64,000 bases of DNA, from the NCBI GenBank assembly GCA_963729445.1, contig CAVSNU010000003.1:1302001-1366000 (forward strand), written 5' to 3'. The notes beneath the pieces were generated by a model. That model worked only from the letters and a program-made list of their open reading frames with translations. It was not told the origin of the DNA and did no database searches. The position numbers and the translations under genes were made by a program. Source of the stretch: JACCZH01 sp963729445 (lineage in GTDB: Bacteria; Chloroflexota; Chloroflexia; Thermomicrobiales; CFX8). This document shows, one piece after another, positions 41,482 to 49,971 of this stretch (positions are counted from its first letter, which is position 1; each line of letters starts with the position of its first letter).

Positions 41482-44478
41482 TTGCAGCGTGATACCGAAC
41501 ACGAGCCCATCTCAGCCCGGCACCAGGGTAATCTCGTTGCGGCCCAACAACTCGTCGGCTCGCTGCAAGCCGAGGCCCTGTACACGAGCTTTCTGCTGAC
41601 AGGCAACCGGCAGGCGGCGATCGCCCTGGCTGAAGCGGGTCTTATCGAGCTCATCGAGCAAACCGGAGCAGCCGATCCGATCCCGGACGCACGCACCCAG
41701 CTCCTGCTCTTGCTGGGAAAGTCATTCCTGAAAGGCGCGTACAAGGAGCGCATCGACAGCGACCTGCCGACCGGATTCTTGGCGGAATCTGGCCCAACTC
41801 GCTATGGCGTTGACAACCGGCGCACGCTGCTCCTGGCGGCGCTCAGCCGGCTCACCGATCGCGAGCGCGTATCGCTCGTCCTTGGCGATCTCAGCGGGCT
41901 CGACTCCACCACGCTGAACACGCTCCTTGAGCGCCGGAACGAGCCGCTGGCGGCGCCGATGGAGACCGCCCGCCAGCGCGTGCGCCAGAGCCTGGACATA
42001 CCGGCCGGCGAGTCGCTACGGGCGGCGCTGGCCGACGCAACGTTCGACGCGCCGAGGATCAACCTCTGGCTGCGACTTGAGGAACCCTTGGCGGAGCTCC
42101 AGCGACGACAGCAAAGACAATCGCAGCTCATCACCTACGGGATCGTCGGCACGGTGCTGGTTCTCCTCTTGGCAGGTGTCGCCGTTCTGTTTGGTGATGC
42201 GCTTCTCGGCGGCAACCAGGCAGATGATGGGCCTCCAGACAGAGTCGCTCGCGAGGAGGTAACCACGCTGCCTGCACAGCCGACTCCCGATCTGGCGCCC
42301 CCGGTCGTCGCGCAAGCCCCCACTCCCGAGCCGTCCACTTTACCGGCGGCCAGTGTGCCGGGCTGGCTGTTGCTGGAGACCTTCCATGGCGATGCCAGCG
42401 ACAGGGACGCTTATCGCAGCATCACGCTCTACGATCCCGCGCAGCATCAGATTCGCGATCTCTCCGTCAACGACATGCGGCTGGCCGGCGATTCGTCCAG
42501 TGTCAAGCTCTCGCCGGACGGCTATCAGATGGTGCTCTTTCGCGAGGAGCCGGCCGACGACCAGTCCCGCTTCTTCATCAGCTCGTTTGCAACGGACAGC
42601 GTGGGCTTGCAGTGGGAAACCGAGTTACTCACCGTAGACCGGAACCCAAACACGAACCCCAACTTCAACACCTTCCCCAGACTGGCGGCCGCGATCACCG
42701 GCGACCGTGTCTACGCCGCCGTACTGAGGACCGACGCCAGCCCCACGCTCACGATCCACTCCCTCTTCCGGCGCAACGGCAAGCCGCGCGGCACACTCGA
42801 GATCGACCTCTCCCAACAGACCATCGACCCGCGCAACTTCCGGGGCAACATCTCCCTCTTCGCCCCACCAGATAGCAACCAGATGTACCTGGTCCTCGAG
42901 ACGTTCAGCGACTCGGCGCAGATCTGGTGGAGTGCCCTGTTCACCATCGACCGTCTGGAGCTCAGTGTCACGCACCAGAGGCACATGCGCGTTGACCCCG
43001 AGCAAGAGTTCTGGTTCTGGGGCGCGAGACCCACCATCGACGGCGGTGCACTCTATGGTTTGCAGCAGCGCATGGACGGCTCGATTGCACGCGTGCAGTT
43101 CCTGGACCTCGAAACGGGCGAGCACACCGCCATCGACCTTCCGTTTGACTTGCCAGGGAACTATCCATACGCAACGATCACCACGGTCCTGTCGCACGAC
43201 GGGCGGCGCATGTCGATCATCGACCCAACAGGCACATCGGTCGCTATCATCAACCTGGCGGAGCGGCGACTTGAACGGCTCTTCCCGCTGGATCGGGGAG
43301 ACTTCGAGGCCCAGCTCGGGGACGGCCCGGACGAGTATCTGTTCGGCTACTCGGCGACCCTCTCAGCCGACGGATCGAACATCTTCGTCGCCGCGGTAGA
43401 GCAGGATCCGTTCGGGAGCGGCGTATCCCCGCAGTCCGGGGTCTGGGTGATTGACGCCACAACCTGGACAATCACCGGCTTTGTTGCCATCGAAGGCTTC
43501 GTCGACGCCATGCACCTCGCGCCGTCGGAAGACGCCATCTATGCTCAGGTACATGTCTTTCCGGAGTCCGAGCACGTGATCGAGATGGTCAAGATCGCGC
43601 CCGAAGACGCACTCACGATCGTTGACAGGGTTCGCGTGCCGACCTCGGAGCCGATCAGTTTCTTGCCCCGCTCGCCGGCAGACATCTACCGCGGGCAATA
43701 CAGCCGCAGCCCCGCCATAGACGGCATCCCGCTCACCGACAGCGACACATTCTCCACCCTGCCCCGGCTTGAGGTGACAACCGGACCCGGTATCCTGGCC
43801 GCCGGGCAACAAGCGACGGTTGAAGTGCGGGTTCTTGACCCGGCAAATGGAGATCTGCTGACTTCGGAGCGGCAAGACGTGCGCTTCGCGCCAACGTCTG
43901 GAGTAACCGCCGTCGTTGATTCCCTGGACGGGGACCGCCAGCTCCTGGTTCTCGGGCAAGTCGAGCCGGGTATCTACCGGGGCAGCGTGACCGCTCATTC
44001 AGCAGGCCGATGGACCGTCGACATCGTGGTGACCGGCGAGGACGGTCATTCCTGGGTATCGCCACAAGCCGGCTGGATCGACGTTGTGCCGGCCTTTGTC
44101 GGCAGCGATGGCCGAGCCTATCTCTTCGACCTCTCAACCGATCCGGAACAGCCAGTCGCGCATCAGCCCACGACGGTTCGTGTCCGTTTAGTCGATGCCC
44201 AGACCCGCGAGCCGCTGCCAGGAACGGTGACCGTCGCGATCACGCAAGACGAGCTGGACGACGACACGCTCAGCGACCTGCCGGACGAGATCGACGTGCG
44301 GTTCTCCCAGGAACAAGCCATCCAGACCGCCACGCTCAGGAAGGTGTCCAACGGCGTCTACGAGGGGACCATCCGCTTCTGGTCTCCCGGCTCCACCGCC
44401 TCCAGCATCTTGATCCAACCCGAGGGACAGACCCGGATCACGATCCCAGGGAACACGATAACGCCGCAGCCGGATTAG
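41482..44478 (+). CDS. Membrane-anchored protein: sigma-like N-terminus, beta-propeller-like ectodomain
   Basis: The 998-residue product starts at TTG (AGAGG upstream). Residues ~20-175 look like a diverged ECF sigma factor: LQAEALYTSFLLTGNRQAAIALAEAGL resembles region 2, and LLAALSRLTDRERVSLVLGD...ARQRVRQSLDI resembles region 4. One membrane helix follows at ~216-238 (YGIVGTVLVLLLAGVAVLF), then a Pro/Thr linker. The large outer part has repeated strand patterns like a beta propeller (VKLSPDGYQMVLF, TVLSHDGRRMSIID, ATLSADGSNIFVA). Two Ig-like or FixH-like domains end it. DNA binding is doubtful; it may be a sensor. No close family is recognised. Confidence 0.65.
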   Translation: MQRDTEHEPISARHQGNLVAAQQLVGSLQAEALYTSFLLTGNRQAAIALAEAGLIELIEQTGAADPIPDARTQLLLLLGKSFLKGAYKERIDSDLPTGFLAESGPTRYGVDNRRTLLLAALSRLTDRERVSLVLGDLSGLDSTTLNTLLERRNEPLAAPMETARQRVRQSLDIPAGESLRAALADATFDAPRINLWLRLEEPLAELQRRQQRQSQLITYGIVGTVLVLLLAGVAVLFGDALLGGNQADDGPPDRVAREEVTTLPAQPTPDLAPPVVAQAPTPEPSTLPAASVPGWLLLETFHGDASDRDAYRSITLYDPAQHQIRDLSVNDMRLAGDSSSVKLSPDGYQMVLFREEPADDQSRFFISSFATDSVGLQWETELLTVDRNPNTNPNFNTFPRLAAAITGDRVYAAVLRTDASPTLTIHSLFRRNGKPRGTLEIDLSQQTIDPRNFRGNISLFAPPDSNQMYLVLETFSDSAQIWWSALFTIDRLELSVTHQRHMRVDPEQEFWFWGARPTIDGGALYGLQQRMDGSIARVQFLDLETGEHTAIDLPFDLPGNYPYATITTVLSHDGRRMSIIDPTGTSVAIINLAERRLERLFPLDRGDFEAQLGDGPDEYLFGYSATLSADGSNIFVAAVEQDPFGSGVSPQSGVWVIDATTWTITGFVAIEGFVDAMHLAPSEDAIYAQVHVFPESEHVIEMVKIAPEDALTIVDRVRVPTSEPISFLPRSPADIYRGQYSRSPAIDGIPLTDSDTFSTLPRLEVTTGPGILAAGQQATVEVRVLDPANGDLLTSERQDVRFAPTSGVTAVVDSLDGDRQLLVLGQVEPGIYRGSVTAHSAGRWTVDIVVTGEDGHSWVSPQAGWIDVVPAFVGSDGRAYLFDLSTDPEQPVAHQPTTVRVRLVDAQTREPLPGTVTVAITQDELDDDTLSDLPDEIDVRFSQEQAIQTATLRKVSNGVYEGTIRFWSPGSTASSILIQPEGQTRITIPGNTITPQPD

Positions 44479-44559
44479 AGCACTTGGGGAAACATCGACC
44501 TGCGTAGCGGCGCACTGCCGGAGAAACGTACCTACCCAGCCATCCTGCGCGCCTTGATA

Positions 44560-44870
44560 ATCATCCTGCGCGCCTACCCAGTCGTCCCGAGCGCCCACCC
44601 GTCATCCCAGGCGCTTAACCAGTCATCCTGAGTACTCGACCACGATGATGGTGTCACCCCCGTAGGGGAGGAGCTCGTCTCCTCCCGAAGCCCCGGTCCG
44701 CTCGAGGCGGGAGGAGACGAGCTCCTCCCCTACGGACAGGTAGGAACCCCGAATCGTGACAACTCCTCTGTGGTCCGGTACTGAGCGTCAGCGAAGGATC
44801 TCGTGCTTGCCTCCCTGGGTGTTTGACCAGAGATCTGTTCGACCTCGCTAAGGATGACCAAAAGCGGTCG
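44560..44870. repeat. Composite repeat block (20-base units, MITE-like element, stem-loop)
   Basis: No gene. Degenerate units like CCAGTCATCCTGAGC open the block. Next is a full MITE-like element from AGTACT (about 44632) to AGTACT (about 44779), with the inner palindrome (GTAGGGGAGGAGCTCGTCTC from 44663, mirrored to about 44733). It closes with the GCGAAGGATCTC...GAGATCTG stem-loop. Confidence 0.8.
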
Positions 44871-44914
44871 CTGGTTGACCTGCCATCGGTTACGTTGACG
44901 AATCCGGGACGTCT

Positions 44915-45817
44915 CTACCCTGACTCTCCAACCCGGTGATGTGCCAGCTCCTCGATCGCCGTGATCAGCGCCGAGTGGTCGAGATCACCGTTGCCTGCGG
45001 CAGCCACGGACTCGAAGAGCTGGCTGACGACCGAGGTCACCGGCAGCGGGACGTTGTAGGTCTTGCCAGTCTCGGTGATGATGCCGAGATCCTTGCGGTG
45101 CAGGTTAACCCGGAAACCGGGCTCGAACTGGTGCTGGGCCATCGTTGCGCCGCGCATCTCGAGCACCCGGCTGGCGGCCAGACCGCCGTTGAACACCTCG
45201 ACGATCTTCATCGGATCAACCCCGGCCTTGGAGCCAAGCACCAGCGCCTCGCTCACAGCGGCGTAGTTGATGGCCACAACAATCTGGTTGCAGGCCTTCA
45301 CCATCTGCCCGGCGCCGCTGGCGCCAACATGCACGATCGTCTTGCCCATCGCTTCGAAAATCGGGCAGGCACGCGCAAAATCTTCCGCCGAGCCACCGAC
45401 CATGATGCTGAGCGTCCCGGCAATCGCGCCCTTGTCGCCGCCGCTAACCGGGGCGTCCAGGGCGCTCGCGCCGCGCTCAGCCAGGGCGTCGTTCACCTCG
45501 ATGGCCGTGGCCGGGGCGATGGTGCTCATGTCGATCAGGAGCTTGCCCGGACCCAACGCCTCCAGCAGACCATTGTCGCCAAAAACCACCTGTTTCACGT
45601 CCGGTGAATCGGGCAGCATCGTGATGACGATGTCGACCTGCTCGGCCACCTCGCGCGGGCTAGCGGCAGCCGTGATCTTGTCGGACTCGGCCACGAGCTC
45701 ATCGACTGCCGCCCGGCTGCGGTTGTTGATGACCAGCTCATAACCGGCATCGACCAGATTGCGGCACATCGGCTTGCCCATGATCCCGATACCGATAAAT
45801 CCGATACGTTCTGGCAT
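44915..45817 (-). CDS. glxR: 2-hydroxy-3-oxopropionate (tartronate semialdehyde) reductase
   Basis: The 300-residue beta-hydroxyacid dehydrogenase reduces tartronate semialdehyde to D-glycerate with NAD(P)H. The N-terminal Rossmann motif is IGFIGIGIMGKPMCRNL. Other landmarks are ITMLPDSPDVKQVVFG and the substrate-binding DAPVSGGDKGAIAGTLSIMVGG. The catalytic Lys lies in GAGQMVKACNQIVVAINYAAVSEAL, and LHRKDLGIITETG follows. The paralogous 3-hydroxyisobutyrate dehydrogenase is the main alternative. The hydroxypyruvate isomerase gene upstream on the same strand supports the glyoxylate/glycerate assignment. The genes are 264 bases apart with palindromes between. Confidence 0.83.
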   Translation of the reverse strand: MPERIGFIGIGIMGKPMCRNLVDAGYELVINNRSRAAVDELVAESDKITAAASPREVAEQVDIVITMLPDSPDVKQVVFGDNGLLEALGPGKLLIDMSTIAPATAIEVNDALAERGASALDAPVSGGDKGAIAGTLSIMVGGSAEDFARACPIFEAMGKTIVHVGASGAGQMVKACNQIVVAINYAAVSEALVLGSKAGVDPMKIVEVFNGGLAASRVLEMRGATMAQHQFEPGFRVNLHRKDLGIITETGKTYNVPLPVTSVVSQLFESVAAAGNGDLDHSALITAIEELAHHRVGESG

Positions 45818-45920
45818 GTTGGTCTCCCCCTTTTCCTCTCAGCGGTTACCCATGGTTTCTGCCCCTGCGTGGCCGCGCAATGATGGAACGCGACAACTTG
45901 ATCCTTGCTTCTCAGACATG

Positions 45921-46062
45921 CGTAGCGGCGCAATGTCATTGCGCCTTGCCTGTCCGCTCAGGCGCCGGACAGGAGGGCGCAATAATTGCGCCGCTACGGA
46001 GATGGGGCCCATAATTGTCGGATTCACTCGGAGATTTCCATCATTGCGCCGCTACGGAGAAC
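45921..46062. repeat. GCGCAAT palindrome family (nested hairpins)
   Basis: CGTAGCGGCGCAAT...ATTGCGCC pairs with GGCGCAATAATTGCGCCGCTACG (45921-45999) around an inner CCTGTCCG/CGGACAGG stem. A further half, CATTGCGCCGCTACGGAG, lies at 46043-46060. Confidence 0.78.
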
Positions 46063-46081
46063 CTCGATCATGATTCGGCTT

Positions 46082-46867
46082 CTACTCCAGGAGTCCCCAT
46101 TCCCGCAACCAGCTCAGGGATGACTCGGTTGTGCCGGTGGGCTTGTACTCCAGGCTGACCCAGCCGCGATAGCCAATCGCGTCGATCTGGCTCAACACAA
46201 ACGGGTAGTTGATCTCGCCGGTACCCGGCTGGTTGCGCGACGGACTGTCCGCGATCTGAATATGTCCGATCTGGTCCAGGAACTGCGTCAGCGTCGCCGT
46301 CAGGTTCCCCTCCATACGCTGGGCATGATAGACGTCGTACTGGATCTTCAGATTCTCGTGCCCAACCTCGTCCAGCACGATAAGCGCCTGCGCGGTGGTA
46401 GAGAGCAGGAAACCGGGCGTGTCGATGGTGTTCAGCGGCTCGAAGATCTGCAGCACGTTCACCTGCTGCGCCGCATTCGCCGCATAGCGCAGGTTCTCCA
46501 CGACGGTGGCCCACTGCTTATCCAGCGGCACGTCGTCGAGGGTCAACCCGACCAGGCAGTTCAGCTTGGGACAGCCGAGCGTCGCCGCGATCTCAAGCGC
46601 CTGGCCGACGCCCTCGCGGAACTCCTCAACCCGGCCCGGATCGTTCGCGAACCCGCGCTCGCCGGCAGCGAAGTTCCCGGCCGGCAGGTTGAAGAGCACC
46701 TGCTGGAGACCGTTTCTCTCCAGTGCCTCCTTGATGGCAGGCACATCCTCGTCATACGGAAACAGAAACTCGACCGCCTTGAAGCCGGCCTCGGCGGCCC
46801 GGTCAAAGCGCTCGATCAGGGGATACTCGGTGAACAGCATCGAGAGATTGGCCGCGAAACGGGGCAT
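46082..46867 (-). CDS. hyi: Hydroxypyruvate isomerase (Hyi family)
   Basis: The 261-residue TIM-barrel sugar-phosphate-isomerase-like enzyme interconverts hydroxypyruvate and tartronate semialdehyde. Family marks: RFAANLSMLFTEYPLIERFDRAAEAGFKAVEFLFPYD at the start, VLFNLPAGNFAAGERG, FEPLNTIDTPGFLL (metal-binding Glu), IQYDVYHAQRMEGNL, HIQIADSPSRNQPGTGEINYPFVL and a terminal VSLEYKPTGTTESSL. Together with the downstream reductase it would feed glyoxylate carbon to glycerate; a glyoxylate carboligase is not in the window. The ATG at 46867 has AAGGAGG upstream. Confidence 0.9.
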   Translation of the reverse strand: MPRFAANLSMLFTEYPLIERFDRAAEAGFKAVEFLFPYDEDVPAIKEALERNGLQQVLFNLPAGNFAAGERGFANDPGRVEEFREGVGQALEIAATLGCPKLNCLVGLTLDDVPLDKQWATVVENLRYAANAAQQVNVLQIFEPLNTIDTPGFLLSTTAQALIVLDEVGHENLKIQYDVYHAQRMEGNLTATLTQFLDQIGHIQIADSPSRNQPGTGEINYPFVLSQIDAIGYRGWVSLEYKPTGTTESSLSWLREWGLLE

Positions 46868-46891
46868 ATTTTCGCCTCCTTTTCACACATC

Positions 46892-47416
46892 CTAGCCGCT
46901 TGGGGGTGTTCCCGCAACAACCTCGTACCCGGTGTGCTCCAGGAAGACGGCGTTGACGGCCAGTGAGGGCAGAATTCTGCCGACAACCGAACCAGCCAGC
47001 GAGCCAAACTGTTGTTCCACCAGCGTCTGAATCTGCTCATCCAGCGTGATCTGCGAGTGATAGACGGCCGTCAGCTGCACCGTCTCGTCGTTCCTTGGCG
47101 GCACACCTCGCTAGGTTAACGACCACATCGAGCCAGTCTCGTCACGGAACGTATACAGCGCGTACTGGTCAAGCACCGGCAGCTGGCGCACATCGTCAAC
47201 CGTGCCGGTCAGCACGACCGTCTGGCCGTCGTAGCGATCCGGCTGTGCGCGCAGATCGGCGATCGTGACGTCCTGCGTCGGAGCGCCGCCCCGGTTCGTC
47301 ACGACAATGCCGACGGCAATCAGCACAACCAGCAGCCCAAACAGCCCAGCCACCACCATCCCCGGCGATGCCCAGAGGGGAGCCCGCTCGTCTGCCACCG
47401 TCTGATTCGCATTCAT
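46892..47416 (-). pseudogene. Membrane-anchored OB-fold protein interrupted by an in-frame TAG
   Basis: Reading from ATG 47416, the product has a short cytoplasmic tail and one membrane helix (~18-40, MVVAGLFGLLVVLIAVGIVV). An OB-fold-like section follows (VTIADLRAQPDRYDGQTVVLTGTVDDV...YTFRDETGSMWSLT). There a TAG (47113-47111) stops it. The same frame continues open for 72 codons as RGVPPRNDETVQLTAVYHSQITLDEQIQTLVEQ, exactly what the rest of the OB strand and tail should look like. So a ~174-aa protein is split by a single nonsense codon. The first 101 codons may still make an anchored fragment. Function unknown. Confidence 0.7.
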
Positions 47417-47508
47417 AACGCAGACAGGATAACAGAGCTAATGCCGATCGTCGTGGGGGGTTGGGTCAGAGATCCATTGGCATCAACGTAAACGACGCCC
47501 TGACATCT

Positions 47509-47560
47509 TTGTGTCATCCGAAGCGGTCTTCCCTGAGCGCAGTCGAAGGGATGACATGCC
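47509..47560. repeat. Short copy of the dispersed stem-loop repeat
   Basis: GTGTCATCCGAAGCGGTCTTCCCTGAGCG...TCGAAGGGATGACA has the CATCC/GGATG ends of the family, diverged. Confidence 0.45.
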
Positions 47561-47578
47561 AGGTCCCAGAGCCGCCCC

Positions 47579-49936
47579 CTACTTCGGACGAAGAACCCGG
47601 TACATCGTCACCGGCTGGGTGCGGCCCTTGACGAACCGCTCGCCGAGAAACTCAACCTCGAAGCGGTCGGAGACGCGCCGGTAGGTGGAGCCGCTGATGA
47701 GGACCTCGCCGGGGTGGGCTTCGGACTGGAGGCGGGAGGCGACGTTGACGGTATCGCCGATGGCGGTGTAGTTCATGAACTCGGCGGTGCCGATGTTCCC
47801 AACAATGGCTTCGCCAGTATGGATACCGATGCCGTAGCCAATTTGAGGAGAGAATTCGCCCGGCATCAACGCCAGGTTCGCCTGCATCGACAGGGCGGCT
47901 TGTATCGCGGCCGCCTCGTGATCCACAACCGGGACCGGGGCGTTGAAGATGGCCATCAAGCCGTCACCCAGAAATTTGTCCAGCGTCCCGAGTCCGGCCA
48001 GAATCTCCCTGGTCGCGAGCGCCAGGTAGCGGTTGAGAATCGTCACAACCTCCTCCGGCTGGCGCTGCTCGGACATGGCTGTGAAACCTCGAATGTCGGC
48101 AAAGAGGATCGTCACGTCCTGACGGGTGCCACCCAACCGGACGCTATCGGGAGCTTGCAGAATCTGGTCAACGATCTTTGGGGCCATGTAGCGGCCAAAG
48201 AGGTCGCTCACCTCACGCCGGCGCCGCGCCTCCGCCTGGCGCGCCTCCTCAAGCAGCACCATGCCGGTCTGGTCGTTGACCAGGACAACGAACCCTTCCT
48301 GAGTTGTATCCCCCTCGGCAGGCCGCAGGATGGCGACGCGCGCCGTCAAATAGACCCGCTCGCGGTCACCAATCTCGCCCCGCCACTCGTGACCGACGGA
48401 CATCGTGGCGTTGTCGTCCTGCGCCTGAATCATCAGCGAGCGCAGCCAGCCCGCCAACGATGCATCCAGCAAATCGTCGATGCGCTGCCCCTCGGCCTCG
48501 CCAACCTCCACACCAAAGAGCTCGGCCGCGGCCGCGTTCCAGGTGGTAATCCTGCCTGACCCTTCAACGGCGATCAGTGCCGAGGACATCGAGCGGATAA
48601 TCGACTTCTGATGCGCCTGGATCCGCAGCAGGCTCTCGGCCTGCTCGGCCGTGGCCTTGTAGAGCCGGGCGTTCTCGATCGCGGCCGCGGCTTGACCGGC
48701 GAAGGCGACCAGGAGATCGAGATCGTCGCGGGTGAATGTCCCCGTCTGGATTGACGAGTCGAGATAGAGCGCGCCAATCGTTCGCTCGCGCGCCAGCAAC
48801 GGCACGCACAGAATGGACCGCAGCGACAGGCCGACAACAGATTGCGTGGCGTACTGCGGGTCACTCAGCGCGTCGCCGATAATCTCAGGACGGCCACTGC
48901 CGACGACCCGGTTGACGATCGAGCGGCTGATCGTGCGCTCGATGCTGGCGGGTTGAATGCGGCCATCCGGCGACACGGTGAATCGGCGCGCGTCTTCAAC
49001 ATCCGGCTCACCCCGCTCATTACACAGAATGACCGCGGCGTGCTCGCCGCCCAGCAGCGCCAGGAGCTCCTGCATGACCGAGTCGATCGTCTCGCCCAGA
49101 TCGAGCGACCTGCCGAGCGATCTGCCGGCACCTTGCAGGATCGCCAGCCGCTCGACCATCCCCTCGGGTTCGGGCACAGCCTCGACCACCCGGATAACGG
49201 CAGCGGTTACATTGTCGGTACCGCCGCGCTGGTTCGCGGCCTCGACAAGCGCACTGGCTGGATCAGGCAGGTTCGGCAGGGACAGGATGGCGACAATCTC
49301 GCTGTCGCTCAGCTGGCGGGTCAGACCATCGGTGCACAGCAGCAGGGTCTGCCCGGCCTTCAGCTCGCGTTCAAAGAGATCGATACTCGGGGTTTCTTCG
49401 ACCCCCAGCGCCCGGGTCACAACGTTGCGACGTGGGTGGCGGGCAGCTTCCTCGGGGGTGAGGTGTCCGGCTTCGACCTCGCCCGCGACCCAGGTATGAT
49501 CGCGCGTCAGCTGCTCAATGCGGTTGCGGTCGATAATGTATGCCCGTGACTTGCCGGCGTTCACCACGTAGAGACGCTCATCGACCACTGCCGCGGCAAG
49601 GATCGTCGCCCCACACAGCGCGCCATTATCAGCTCCCGGCTCGTTCAGCTGGAACAGCGCACTGTTCGCGCGTTCGGTCGCATGACGCAGCCGCTGACCG
49701 GGGTCGGAAACGGCGGCGTTCCAGTAGTGCTCCACCAGTGTCTGCGCCGCAAGCCGGCTGGTGTGCTGGGCGCGCTCAGGGGGACCAAAACCGTCGGCCA
49801 GCGCCCAGACCGTCCCTTTCTGCGCACGCTCAAACGGAGTCGATGGCTCGCGCGACTCGATCGTGTCCTGATTAGAAGCGCGTACCCGGCCGGTGTCAGT
49901 GGCGCAGGACGAGCGCAGGGCGAACCCAGTGGTCAT
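47579..49936 (-). CDS. PP2C phosphatase - GAF - PAS - class III adenylate/guanylate cyclase fusion
   Basis: The 785-residue cytosolic signalling protein has four domains. Residues ~5-245 are PP2C-like with Asp residues in SNQD, ALADGF, LLCTDGL and GGTDNVTAAV, but ADGFGPPER replaces the usual ADGMGGH. GAF spans ~265-430 (SILCVPLLARERTIGALYLDSS). PAS spans ~445-560 (ALIAVEGSGRITTWNAAAAELFGVEVGEAEG). The cyclase domain spans ~605-780, with metal Asp in VTILFADIRGFT, TLDKFLGDGLMAIFN, and TAIGDTVNVASRLQSE. It could sense a signal, dephosphorylate a partner and make cAMP or cGMP. Every domain is well conserved; the order is unusual. Minus strand, 35 bases from the peptidase gene upstream. Confidence 0.88.
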   Translation of the reverse strand: MTTGFALRSSCATDTGRVRASNQDTIESREPSTPFERAQKGTVWALADGFGPPERAQHTSRLAAQTLVEHYWNAAVSDPGQRLRHATERANSALFQLNEPGADNGALCGATILAAAVVDERLYVVNAGKSRAYIIDRNRIEQLTRDHTWVAGEVEAGHLTPEEAARHPRRNVVTRALGVEETPSIDLFERELKAGQTLLLCTDGLTRQLSDSEIVAILSLPNLPDPASALVEAANQRGGTDNVTAAVIRVVEAVPEPEGMVERLAILQGAGRSLGRSLDLGETIDSVMQELLALLGGEHAAVILCNERGEPDVEDARRFTVSPDGRIQPASIERTISRSIVNRVVGSGRPEIIGDALSDPQYATQSVVGLSLRSILCVPLLARERTIGALYLDSSIQTGTFTRDDLDLLVAFAGQAAAAIENARLYKATAEQAESLLRIQAHQKSIIRSMSSALIAVEGSGRITTWNAAAAELFGVEVGEAEGQRIDDLLDASLAGWLRSLMIQAQDDNATMSVGHEWRGEIGDRERVYLTARVAILRPAEGDTTQEGFVVLVNDQTGMVLLEEARQAEARRRREVSDLFGRYMAPKIVDQILQAPDSVRLGGTRQDVTILFADIRGFTAMSEQRQPEEVVTILNRYLALATREILAGLGTLDKFLGDGLMAIFNAPVPVVDHEAAAIQAALSMQANLALMPGEFSPQIGYGIGIHTGEAIVGNIGTAEFMNYTAIGDTVNVASRLQSEAHPGEVLISGSTYRRVSDRFEVEFLGERFVKGRTQPVTMYRVLRPK

Positions 49937-49971
49937 GCCGATACGTTTCGCTGCCGGCCTTCGCCGGGCAA

